Shown in pieces: positions 56,863 through 64,000 of a stretch of 64,000 bases of DNA. Source of the DNA: Gammaproteobacteria bacterium (GTDB lineage: Bacteria; Pseudomonadota; Gammaproteobacteria; GCA-001735895). The translations under genes and the position numbers were made by a program. The DNA is taken from assembly GCA_022340305.1 (NCBI GenBank), contig JAJDOF010000035.1, forward strand, positions 18,096 through 82,095, in the 5' to 3' direction. Within the stretch, counting starts at the first letter, position 1. Each line of letters starts with the position of its first letter. The notes under the pieces were generated by a model. It did not search any database and was not told the origin of the DNA. It saw nothing but the letters and a program-made list of their open reading frames with translations.

Positions 56863-57857
56863 CAGCTCAATCTCCGGGTAAGTATTTGTTTCAATGATAT
56901 TAGCACGTCTTCGAGCTGAAGTTGGAAATCGAGATTATTTTCTTCAACCTGCAGTTGCTGCTGCGCACGACGCTGCAGGTCGAGTAACCCCCGTGCCTTG
57001 TCCCGCTCCACGGCAGATATTTTCTGCGCGGCGCTATCCATCCCACAGGCCTTATAACAGTAGGCCTTTAGCGTCATCTCGATCAGGCGCCGGGGAATGG
57101 CCACTTCATCCGACAACAGGTTTTTACAGAGTTCAGTGGCGCTTTGGCCGCCACGCAGAAACGCCGCCAGGCTGGTTTTGAACTTCTCTACGCGCTGCGC
57201 GTAATTCTGTTGCTGCAAGTGCATTGCCAGCAGCGGATCGCCGCCTGCATATTGCAGGTATTGCGCGGCGATAGCAGCATCGATCCCCTGATCCGCCAGC
57301 CACTGGAGTGACGCGCGCTCATCCGCGGGATCGATCGTCCAGGACTGGCAACGGCTGCGCAGGGTGATCGGAATTCGACCGGGATTGCGCGTTATCAGCA
57401 GCAACAGCACATCGGCTGCCGGCTCTTCCAGGGTTTTCAACAGCGCATTGGCGCTTGATTTATTCATCGCCTCGGCCGGAAAAATGACAGCGATCTTCAA
57501 ACGGGCGTATTTGTGAGTCAAATATAGTTCATGTATTAGATTACGTATTTGATCTATCTTTATGTTTTTATTCAATTTCTTGGATTTTTCATCGACTTCG
57601 AGCGTGACCAGACTGAAATCGGCGTAAGTACCCGCCGACATCATGCGGCATGCCTCGCATCTCCCGCAGAGTGACAGATTTTCTGGCTGATCGCACAGCA
57701 GCAGCATCGACAGGTAGCGGGCAAGGCCATCCATCTGGTAGTCGCTGGCAGCTTCCAGCATGACTGCATGGGGTAAATGGTTCGACTGTTTCAATTTCAG
57801 TGCGCGTTCCAGCACTTCGCTTTGCCAGGGAAACATGGTCGGCAGCTCGGTAGTCAT
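56862..57857 (-). CDS. holB: DNA polymerase III subunit delta prime
   Basis: Clamp-loader component, 331 residues. Zinc-module cysteines lie in CGRCEACRM and LLLCDQ, a KTLEEPAADVLLLL segment is present, and the SRC motif appears as RSRCQSWTI. The degenerate P-loop typical of delta prime is present (HAVMLEAASDYQMDGLA). Its ATG overlaps the tmk stop by one base and its stop overlaps pilZ. Confidence 0.92.
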   Translation of the reverse strand: MTTELPTMFPWQSEVLERALKLKQSNHLPHAVMLEAASDYQMDGLARYLSMLLLCDQPENLSLCGRCEACRMMSAGTYADFSLVTLEVDEKSKKLNKNIKIDQIRNLIHELYLTHKYARLKIAVIFPAEAMNKSSANALLKTLEEPAADVLLLLITRNPGRIPITLRSRCQSWTIDPADERASLQWLADQGIDAAIAAQYLQYAGGDPLLAMHLQQQNYAQRVEKFKTSLAAFLRGGQSATELCKNLLSDEVAIPRRLIEMTLKAYCYKACGMDSAAQKISAVERDKARGLLDLQRRAQQQLQVEENNLDFQLQLEDVLISLKQILTRRLS

Positions 57858-58558
57858 CAGCGAGTGGCGGGGACGCTCGTCAGTTGCAGCGCAAACTGCG
57901 CATTGATGGTCTGTGTAATGTCTGCACCGACCTCGGCGATGTCTCGGTCGGCATCGATAAGCCGATATTGCGAAGGATTCGTCGCGGCTATCTGCCGAAA
58001 TGCGGCTCGCACCCGGCTGTGGTAATCCTGGCCTTTTCTCTCAAAACGATCCTCGTCGTCGCCGCGTACCTCGGTTCGCGCCAGCGCAATCGTCTCGGGC
58101 AGATCCAGAATGATTACCAGTGCCGGTTCAAAATCACCAACCACCAGCCGATGGATGCGCTCGACCGTATCGAGCCCAAGATTACCGGCGATACCCTGGA
58201 AGGCGCGACTCGAATCGGCGTAGCGATCACTGATTACCCACTTATTTTCAGCGAGCGCGGGCCAGATGGTGTCGCGCAAATGGGATCTGCGCGCGGCATA
58301 CATCAGCAATAATTCGGTCATGTCATCCCATTTTTGCGGTTCGCCCTTCACCAGCAACCGGCGGATATCCTCTGCCGCCGGCGAGCCCCCTGGTTCGCGC
58401 GTCAGAATGGCCGACTCGCCCGCGTCGAGGAATATTTGCAGTAGACGGCGCGATTGCACACCTTTGCCAGAGCCATCGATGCCATCGATGACGATCATTC
58501 GATTTGGCCTTTGGCCCGGCCTGGAATTATTGCTGGTGGCGGGAGTCACGCTGGTCAT
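57857..58558 (-). CDS. tmk: Thymidylate kinase
   Basis: Phosphorylates dTMP to dTDP. The 233-residue product has P-loop IDGIDGSGKGVQS near residue 24, LTREPGGSPAAEDIR, the DRY motif in ISDRYADSSRAFQG, and LIDLPETIALAR-like base contacts. The first 20 residues before MIVIDG are not conserved in E. coli Tmk; an internal start at 58498 is possible. It lies nine bases after mltG. Confidence 0.95.
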   Translation of the reverse strand: MTSVTPATSNNSRPGQRPNRMIVIDGIDGSGKGVQSRRLLQIFLDAGESAILTREPGGSPAAEDIRRLLVKGEPQKWDDMTELLLMYAARRSHLRDTIWPALAENKWVISDRYADSSRAFQGIAGNLGLDTVERIHRLVVGDFEPALVIILDLPETIALARTEVRGDDEDRFERKGQDYHSRVRAAFRQIAATNPSQYRLIDADRDIAEVGADITQTINAQFALQLTSVPATR

Positions 58559-58567
58559 TCTACGAGA

Positions 58568-59581
58568 TTATTTGCTCTTGTTCAGCTGGTATCGGGCTAC
58601 GGCTGCATTGTGTTGCTCCAGCGTGGCCGAAAACTGGTGCGTCCCGTCGCCCTTTGAAACAAAGTACAGCGCATCGGTCGTCGCGGGGTGCAGGGCTGCC
58701 TGGATGGCCTGCAACCCGGGTAAGGCAATGGGGGTCGGGGTCAATCCGGCATACAGGTAGGTATTATACGGGGTGTCTTTTTTCAAATCGCGGAAACGTA
58801 TGTCGCCGTCATAGTGCTCCCCGAGTCCATAGATAACGGTCGGGTCGGTTTGCAGGCGCATTTTGCGTTTCAGTCGTTCGACAAATACCCCGGCAATTAA
58901 TGGACGTTCAAATCCTGCGCCGGTTTCCTTTTCAATGATGGATGCGAGGATTAGCGCCTCGTAACTCGAGTTAAGCGGCAGGCCAGGCTCGCGCTGGTTC
59001 CATTCACGTTCGAGATGTTTTTGCATCACCTGGTAGGCGCGCTTGAGAAAATCGACATCGCTGGTGCCTTTCGGGAATCGATAAGTGTCCGGGAAAAACA
59101 ATCCCTCGGGATGCTGGCCGGGATAACCCAGTATGGCCATGATCTCCGCATCGGATTTTCCCTGCAGGGTCGATTCGATGACTGGATCCTCGGCAATGGC
59201 CGCAAGCATCTGGCGAAAAGACCAGCCTTCGATGATCGCCAGTTTGTATTGAATGGCGTTGCCCCTGGCGAACTTTTCCAGCAAATCATCCGCGGTTAAC
59301 CCGGGCTCGATCTGGTATTCCCCTGCACGTACGCGCGTTTCGAGTCCCCTCAACTTGGCTAACAAGATAAACAGCCAGGGATCGTCGATGATTTTCTGAC
59401 GCGCGAGATCCTGCGCGATCGATTTGATGTGGCTGCCGGAGCGAATCAGGAACACCTCCTGTCCAGCTGCTAAAGGAATGGCGCCGTGTTGAAAACGCAG
59501 TAATTGAAATACCAGCAGCGCAATCAACAACAACGCGGCGATGAGACTCCAGATCAACAGTCGTCGGATAAGTGCCAGCAT
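58568..59581 (-). CDS. mltG: Endolytic transglycosylase MltG
   Basis: Inner-membrane enzyme that ends nascent glycan chains. The 337-residue product has an N-terminal TM helix (LIWSLIAALLLIALLVFQLL), a LysM-like SGSHIKSIAQDLARQ segment, and the YceG core with catalytic glutamate in LASIIEKETGAG near 218 and QTDPTVIYGLG. Directly upstream of tmk, its classical partner. Confidence 0.94.
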   Translation of the reverse strand: MLALIRRLLIWSLIAALLLIALLVFQLLRFQHGAIPLAAGQEVFLIRSGSHIKSIAQDLARQKIIDDPWLFILLAKLRGLETRVRAGEYQIEPGLTADDLLEKFARGNAIQYKLAIIEGWSFRQMLAAIAEDPVIESTLQGKSDAEIMAILGYPGQHPEGLFFPDTYRFPKGTSDVDFLKRAYQVMQKHLEREWNQREPGLPLNSSYEALILASIIEKETGAGFERPLIAGVFVERLKRKMRLQTDPTVIYGLGEHYDGDIRFRDLKKDTPYNTYLYAGLTPTPIALPGLQAIQAALHPATTDALYFVSKGDGTHQFSATLEQHNAAVARYQLNKSK

Positions 59582-59599
59582 CGTTATCTGCCTAAGCGT

Positions 59600-59620
59600 C
59601 CGCCAGCCCGGGCCTGGCGG
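59600..59620. terminator. GC-rich hairpin between fabF and mltG
   Basis: CCGCCAG-CCCGGGC-CTGGCGG forms a seven-pair stem with a self-complementary loop in the 120-base fabF-mltG gap. No T tract is seen. In many gammaproteobacteria pabC lies at this position; it is missing here and nothing in the gap resembles it. Confidence 0.45.
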
Positions 59621-59701
59621 CCATCAGCCGGAAACCACTGCCCTGCCCCGCTTCGCGCCGGCATTGCTGATGATCGGTAAATCGTCAGCATACACGGCAA
59701 A

Positions 59702-60940
59702 CTAGATGGTCTTGAAAATGCAGGTGCCGTTGGTTCCACCAAAGCCAAAAGAATTCGACATGGTAGCGCTGAGCTTCATCTCGCGGGCCGTGTTGGCGAC
59801 ATAATCGAGATCGCATTCCGGATCCTGGTTTTCGAGATTGATCGTCGGCGGTACCACCTGGTCACGTAGCGCGAGGATCGAAAATATCGCTTCGATACCT
59901 CCGGCTGCTCCCAGCAAATGGCCCGTCATCGACTTGGTCGAGCTTACCACCAGCTTGTAGGCGTGCGCACCCATGGCCAGCTTTACTGCGTTGGTTTCGG
60001 CGACGTCACCGGCGGGGGTCGAGGTACCGTGAGCGTTTATGTAGTCGATGTCCTCGGGGTTCAGGCCGGCATCTTTCATCGCATTGACCATACAGCGCGC
60101 CGCGCCTTCACCTCCCTGCGAAGGTGAAGTCATGTGATAAGCGTCACCGCTCATGCCATAGCCGATCAGTTCGCAGTAGATGTTGGCACCGCGCTTCTTT
60201 GCCATTTCGTACTCTTCGAGCACGATAACCCCGGCACCGTCACCCAGCACAAATCCATCGCGATCACGATCCCAGGGGCGGCTCGCCGCTTGCGGATCAT
60301 CGTTCCGGGTTGATAGCGCCCGGGCCGCTGCGAAACCACCGACACCGAGTGCCGAAGTCGCCATCTCGGAAGCGCCGGCGACCATGACATCGGCATCTCC
60401 GTAGGAAATCATGCGCGCCGCGTCGCCAATATTATGAGCACCCGTGGTGCAGGCGCTGACAATCGAAATATTGGGACCCTTCAAACCACGCATGATCGAT
60501 AAATTTCCCGAAACCATGTTGATCAGTGAACTGGGGACAAAGAAAGGTGATATTTTGCGCGGACCGCCTTCGACATAAGCATCGCGATTCCTTTCGATCG
60601 AGGGCAGTCCACCAATACCCGAGCCAATGGCGACGCCAATACGCTCCGCATTTTCATCGGTGACTTCGAGACCAGAATCGTTCAGCGCCTGAATTCCAGC
60701 GGCGATACCAAAATGGATAAAAGTATCCATTTTCTTGACGTCTTTCGCCGCAATGTAATCGGTAGGATCGAAGTCCTTGACTGAGCCGGATATGCGGGTT
60801 GTAAAGGCACTGGCATCAAATGCCGTGATTGGGGCAATACCACTCTTCCCGGCTACTATATTTTTCCAGGACTCTTCAACTGTATTTCCAACCGGAGTCA
60901 ACAATCCGAGACCCGTTACTACAACGCGACGTTTTGACAA
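59702..60940 (-). CDS. fabF: 3-oxoacyl-ACP synthase II (FabF)
   Basis: Chain-elongating ketoacyl synthase of fatty-acid biosynthesis. Start chosen at TTG 60940 because GAGGAA lies eight bases upstream and the product then begins [11 protein letters not shown], as in E. coli FabF (412 residues). The track ATG at 60970 adds an unrelated leader. The Cys-His-His triad appears in [21 protein letters not shown] and [11 protein letters not shown]. Part of the fabD-fabG-acpP-fabF array. Confidence 0.95.
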   Translation of the reverse strand: MSKRRVVVTGLGLLTPVGNTVEESWKNIVAGKSGIAPITAFDASAFTTRISGSVKDFDPTDYIAAKDVKKMDTFIHFGIAAGIQALNDSGLEVTDENAERIGVAIGSGIGGLPSIERNRDAYVEGGPRKISPFFVPSSLINMVSGNLSIMRGLKGPNISIVSACTTGAHNIGDAARMISYGDADVMVAGASEMATSALGVGGFAAARALSTRNDDPQAASRPWDRDRDGFVLGDGAGVIVLEEYEMAKKRGANIYCELIGYGMSGDAYHMTSPSQGGEGAARCMVNAMKDAGLNPEDIDYINAHGTSTPAGDVAETNAVKLAMGAHAYKLVVSSTKSMTGHLLGAAGGIEAIFSILALRDQVVPPTINLENQDPECDLDYVANTAREMKLSATMSNSFGFGGTNGTCIFKTI

Positions 60941-60983
60941 AATCAATTCCTCTTCAGTTGCACATTCCACTCAATAAATGAAA

Positions 60984-61016
60984 ATGCCGCTTAACATGCT
61001 AGATGATAAGCGGCAT
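60984..61016 (-). terminator. Perfect 10-base inverted repeat between acpP and fabF
   Basis: ATGCCGCTTA and TAAGCGGCAT pair around a 13-base loop; on the minus strand (acpP to fabF direction) TTTT follows. A partial terminator or attenuator after acpP fits the need for much more acyl carrier protein than FabF. Confidence 0.72.
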
Positions 61017-61036
61017 CCATCAATTCGGGTAACTAT

Positions 61037-61270
61037 CTACAGGTTAGCGTTTACGTAGTCGATAGCGAGTTGAACACTGGTGATTTTCTCAGCCTCTTCA
61101 TCCGGAATTTCCGTTTCAAATTCCTCCTCCAACGCCATTACCAGCTCTACAGTATCGAGGGAGTCGGCGCCAAGATCATCAACAAAAGATGCCTGGTTAG
61201 TCACTTCCTCTTCCTTGACGCCTAATTGTTCTGCGACAATCTTCTTAACACGTTCTTCTACAGAGCTCAT
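61037..61270 (-). CDS. acpP: Acyl carrier protein
   Basis: A 77-residue acidic helical carrier of growing acyl chains. The phosphopantetheine-attachment motif is [13 protein letters not shown] with the modified serine at about 36. Start ATG 61270 ([10 protein letters not shown]) follows AGAGGAGA; the track ORF adds 26 non-homologous residues. It is flanked by two perfect inverted repeats. Confidence 0.97.
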   Translation of the reverse strand: MSSVEERVKKIVAEQLGVKEEEVTNQASFVDDLGADSLDTVELVMALEEEFETEIPDEEAEKITSVQLAIDYVNANL

Positions 61271-61402
61271 TTTGAGAGTTTCTCCTCTTTGATAAATCGA
61301 AAACTTGTAAGGTGCGATATTGTATTGAAAACCCGGAATAGATACCACAAATGTCTAATTTTTTTTTCGCCGATTAAAGCCCATAAAAATCAACTACTTA
61401 AT

Positions 61403-61437
61403 TGCATATGGCGCGGGCCGAGGTCAAGCCATATGCA
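61403..61437 (-). promoter_or_regulatory. Perfect 10-base inverted repeat at the fabG stop codon
   Basis: TGCATATGGC and GCCATATGCA pair around 15 bases that include the fabG stop. On the minus strand an A/T-rich stretch follows with TTTTTAT nearby. It may be a weak terminator or processing signal that separates fabG from the acpP promoter region (61271-61402). Confidence 0.6.
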
Positions 61438-62164
61438 TTCCGCCATTGACGTGAATCGTTTCGCCGGTGATATAAGCAGCCGCCGGAGAAGCCAGGAATA
61501 CTACGGTAGCGGCGACTTCTTCGACGCTACCGAGGCGTCCCAAAGGGATCTGCGCGGTCAGTGCATCGCGCTGCGCAGCGGCCAGTTCTCGGGTCATATC
61601 GGTATCGATAAAACCGGGCGCAACGGTGTTGACGGTAATGTTGCGGGATCCGATCTCGCGCGCCAGTGATTTGCTGAAACCGACCAGGCCGGCCTTGCTC
61701 GCGGCATAGTTGGTTTGGCCCGCGTTGCCGGTTGCACCGACCACCGAAGAGATGTTGATTATGCGACCGTTACGCTTTTTCATCATTGGCCGGATAACCG
61801 CCTTGCACAAACGGAATACCGAACTGAGATTGGTGTTGATGATGTCATCCCATTGCTCGTCCTTCATCATCATCAGTAAATTGTCGCGGGTGATGCCGGC
61901 GTTGTTCACCAGGATGTCGGGCGCGCCATAAATCTCGCTCACCTGTTTGATGCAGGCGCTTATCGATTCCGGGTCGGCCACATCGAGCACCATACCGGTG
62001 CCTTTGACGCCAGCTTCGCCGAGTGCGGCGGTAATGCTGTCGGCCCCGGCCTGGCTGGTGGCAGTACCGATCACGGTTGCATGCTCGCTACCCAGGGCAG
62101 CGGCGATGGCGCGGCCGATACCGCGGCTTGCCCCGGTTACGAGCGCAATTTTATCTACTAGCAT
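61424..62164 (-). CDS. fabG: 3-oxoacyl-ACP reductase FabG
   Basis: NADPH-dependent reductase of fatty-acid synthesis. The 246-residue product has VTGASRGIGRAIA at the N-terminus, LVNNAGITRDNLLMMM, the catalytic serine in NISSVVG and YxxxK in YAASKAGL, and ends VNGGMHMA. Follows fabD by 26 bases. Confidence 0.96.
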   Translation of the reverse strand: MLVDKIALVTGASRGIGRAIAAALGSEHATVIGTATSQAGADSITAALGEAGVKGTGMVLDVADPESISACIKQVSEIYGAPDILVNNAGITRDNLLMMMKDEQWDDIINTNLSSVFRLCKAVIRPMMKKRNGRIINISSVVGATGNAGQTNYAASKAGLVGFSKSLAREIGSRNITVNTVAPGFIDTDMTRELAAAQRDALTAQIPLGRLGSVEEVAATVVFLASPAAAYITGETIHVNGGMHMA

Positions 62165-62190
62165 GTTGGCCTCCCAAGTGAATAAGCAAG

Positions 62191-63129
62191 TTAGTAACCA
62201 AGAGATTGTCGGGCCTGATCCAGCGATCCGTTATCGTATATGGCAAACGCCTGCAACGACTTTTCGATGCGTCGGGTGAGTCCCGTCAACACTTTGCCGG
62301 GCCCGCATTCGATCAGCACTTCGATTCCCTGCCGGTGCATCGCCTGCACACTCGCGACCCATTCAACCGGACTGTATAGTTGCTTCTTGAGGCGCTCACG
62401 AATTTCATCGACCGCGTTTGCCGCGCTGGCGCCGTGATTGTGAATTACCACTACCCGCGGCATGTCGATGTTGACAGTTTCCAGCTCCGCGGCAAGATGC
62501 TCCGCTGCATCACGCATCAATGAGCAATGCGAGGGTACGCTAACCGGTAGTGGTAATGCGCGTTTGGCGCCCAGATCTTTAGCGTGGGCCATCGCAGACT
62601 CGACTGCAGCGGCAACACCGGCAATGACCACCTGTCCGGGCGCATTGAAATTAACCGCCTCGACGACGCCATCGCTGACCCGGGCGCAGGCTTCGCGCAC
62701 AGCGGCATCGTCCAGACCAATGATTGCCGCCATCGCGCCCTCCCCTGCTTTTACCGCGGTCTGCATCAAATGGCCGCGGTGGGCAACCAGCTTCACCGCA
62801 TCACCAAGATCGAGGCTGCCGGCGCATACCAGAGCGCTGTATTCACCGAGGCTGTGGCCAGCCATCATGGCTGCCGGCGGTATTGCGAGCTGTTGACTGA
62901 CGATGCGCCAGCTCGCAACTCCCGCGCACAACATGGCGGGTTGAGTGACCTCGGTCTGGTTCAACTGTTCAGGCGGACCTTGCGAAGTCACCTTCCACAG
63001 GTCGTAGCCAAGGGCCGCAGAGGCCTGTGCGTAGACTTCGCTGACGATAGCCTGGTGCTCACCCCATTCAGTCATCATTCCCACTGACTGAGAGCCCTGG
63101 CCGGGAAATACATATGCAATTCTTGTCAT
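62191..63129 (-). CDS. fabD: Malonyl-CoA-ACP transacylase FabD
   Basis: Loads malonyl groups onto acyl carrier protein. Start ATG 63129 (MTRIAYVFPGQGSQ) gives 312 residues; the longer track ORF is not homologous upstream. GHSLGEYSAL holds the catalytic serine near 92 and VPSHCSLM the histidine near 201; QxTQPAML and the GPGKVLTGL end are typical. First gene of the array here; plsX and fabH are absent upstream. Confidence 0.95.
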   Translation of the reverse strand: MTRIAYVFPGQGSQSVGMMTEWGEHQAIVSEVYAQASAALGYDLWKVTSQGPPEQLNQTEVTQPAMLCAGVASWRIVSQQLAIPPAAMMAGHSLGEYSALVCAGSLDLGDAVKLVAHRGHLMQTAVKAGEGAMAAIIGLDDAAVREACARVSDGVVEAVNFNAPGQVVIAGVAAAVESAMAHAKDLGAKRALPLPVSVPSHCSLMRDAAEHLAAELETVNIDMPRVVVIHNHGASAANAVDEIRERLKKQLYSPVEWVASVQAMHRQGIEVLIECGPGKVLTGLTRRIEKSLQAFAIYDNGSLDQARQSLGY

Positions 63130-63170
63130 TAATTGTGTCGGATGCAAAAAAAAGAATGTTATCACAGGGT

Positions 63171-63221
63171 TTTGCAGGGTGTTACTCGGTCTATTGATAT
63201 ACCCTGCAAATAATGGATAAT
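63171..63221 (+). promoter_or_regulatory. infA promoter overlapped by a 10-base perfect inverted repeat
   Basis: TTGATA (63194-63199) and GATAAT (63216-63221), 16 bases apart, form the infA promoter. TTTGCAGGGT (63171-63180) and ACCCTGCAAA (63201-63210) form a perfect inverted repeat that spans the -35 region, between the divergent fabD and infA genes; a regulator may bind here. Confidence 0.62.
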
Positions 63222-63250
63222 GGCGCGCTTTAAACACTGAGTGGGACTAT

Positions 63251-63469
63251 ATGCCTAAAGGCGATCATATCGAAATGCGTGGCGTGGTAAAGGATACCTT
63301 ACCAAACACCATGTTTCGCGTTGAACTGGAAAACGGACACGTTGTCACCGCGCACATCTCCGGTAAAATGCGCAAACACTATATACGCATATTGACAGGC
63401 GATACGGTAACCGTGGAATTGACGCCCTACGATCTTACCAAGGGAAGAATTACCTTCCGCGATCGTTAA
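63251..63469 (+). CDS. infA: Translation initiation factor IF-1
   Basis: A 72-residue OB-fold protein that binds the 30S A site. The sequence [21 protein letters not shown] and [17 protein letters not shown], ending KGRITFRDR, is diagnostic; length is exact. It is convergent with clpA, a common gammaproteobacterial arrangement. Confidence 0.97.
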   Translation: MPKGDHIEMRGVVKDTLPNTMFRVELENGHVVTAHISGKMRKHYIRILTGDTVTVELTPYDLTKGRITFRDR

Positions 63470-63499
63470 CGGCCCGAATCTCTGCCAGCCAGACCGGGT

Positions 63500-64000
63500 C
63501 TAGTCGACCGAGGCCTTTTCCTGAGCCTTCTTAGTGGTTAACACCCGGCAGTGCAAACGGCCATCTTTAATATCGATTTTCACCCTGCCGCCATTGGTCA
63601 ACTCGCCAAACAGTAACTCGTTGGCGAGAACCTGCTTGATTTCATCCTGGATCACCCGCGCCATCGGCCGCGCACCCATTTTCGGGTCGTAGCCTTTTTC
63701 AGCCAGCCATTGGCGTGCGGTATCGGTTACCGTCATGCTGACTTTCTTGGCTTCGAGTTGCGATTCCAGTTCGATCAGGAATTTGTCGACAACGTTTAAA
63801 ATAACATTGGTATCCAGTGCCTTGAACTGGATGACGGCGTCGAGGCGATTGCGGAACTCCGGGGTAAACATTTTCTTGATCGCCTCACCGCCATCGAGGG
63901 TGTGATCCTGTAAGGTGAAACCCATTGACGCGCGGCTCATCATTTCCGCACCGGCATTGGTCGTCATCACCAGTATGGTGTTGCGGAAGTCAGCCTTGCG
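63500..64000 (-). CDS. clpA: ClpA ATPase, C-terminal part; gene continues beyond window
   Basis: Unfoldase subunit of the ClpAP protease. The frame is open to the right edge, reading RKADFRNTILVMTTNAGAE and then SRASMGFTLQD, FTPEFRNRLDAVIQF, GYDPKMGARPMARVIQDEIKQVLANELLFG. This is the second AAA+ module and its C-terminal D2-small domain. About 166 codons lie in the window. Confidence 0.95.
   Translation of the reverse strand, partial: RKADFRNTILVMTTNAGAEMMSRASMGFTLQDHTLDGGEAIKKMFTPEFRNRLDAVIQFKALDTNVILNVVDKFLIELESQLEAKKVSMTVTDTARQWLAEKGYDPKMGARPMARVIQDEIKQVLANELLFGELTNGGRVKIDIKDGRLHCRVLTTKKAQEKASVD

Overview
The window is about 64 kb of chromosome from a free-living gammaproteobacterium, probably marine or aquatic. 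This rests on the gene content: LolA, IscRSU, CysG, an E. coli-like fab/tmk/holB/tatD order, a PBP1B with a neighbouring TPR lipoprotein, and SdhE/YgfX. Genes are densely packed, often with 4-base ATGA overlaps. I saw no rRNA, tRNA, CRISPR array, prophage or intact insertion sequence. The genus cannot be fixed from the sequence alone.

Layout. 1-5320: ftsK (cut by the window edge), lolA, rarA, a DUF938 methyltransferase and dsbC. 5439-10178: a complex II block. It starts with a 53-codon gene missing from the ORF track (DUF1674/SDHAF4-type assembly factor), followed by sdhCDAB, sdhE, a ygfX-like gene and a DUF1249 gene. 10274-12511: iscR-iscS-iscU under a near-consensus IscR type 1 operator and closed by a terminator, without iscA/hscBA/fdx. 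12683-17473: cysG, then a TAXI-type periplasmic binding protein translationally coupled to a membrane GGDEF-EAL protein. 17470-24024 (minus): a cyanophycin operon iadA-cphB-cphA plus a second Mur-ligase protein, covering synthesis, depolymerisation and dipeptide cleavage. 24190-26623 (minus): rubrerythrin, an Fe-S oxidoreductase and DUF3501.

27164-40465: mostly housekeeping genes. These are a PfkB kinase, DAHP synthase, PBP1B with an LpoP-like activator, a YoaA/DinG helicase, a HIG1-like small membrane protein behind a textbook FNR/Anr site, an SMP-30 protein, a ribosomal oxygenase (RoxA type), purB and a SHOCT-like membrane protein. 39617-51956 is the least ordinary region. A divergent cluster encodes a TauD-type dioxygenase, a DUF3604 metallohydrolase-like protein, a PhnD-like protein without a signal peptide, a non-pyrrolysine MttB methyltransferase, an XRE regulator, two FAD amine oxidoreductases (one fused to GcvT domains), a split thiamine-diphosphate decarboxylase-like pair and a TIM-barrel isomerase. 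It looks like a catabolic pathway for an N-methylated compound whose identity I cannot determine. 52292-55626: fadI-fadJ beta-oxidation genes.

55717-63129 (minus): fabD-fabG-acpP-fabF-mltG-tmk-holB-pilZ-tatD. plsX, fabH and pabC, which commonly sit in this array, are absent, and acpP is bracketed by two perfect inverted repeats. infA is divergent from fabD across a 40-base palindromic region, and clpA enters from the right edge.
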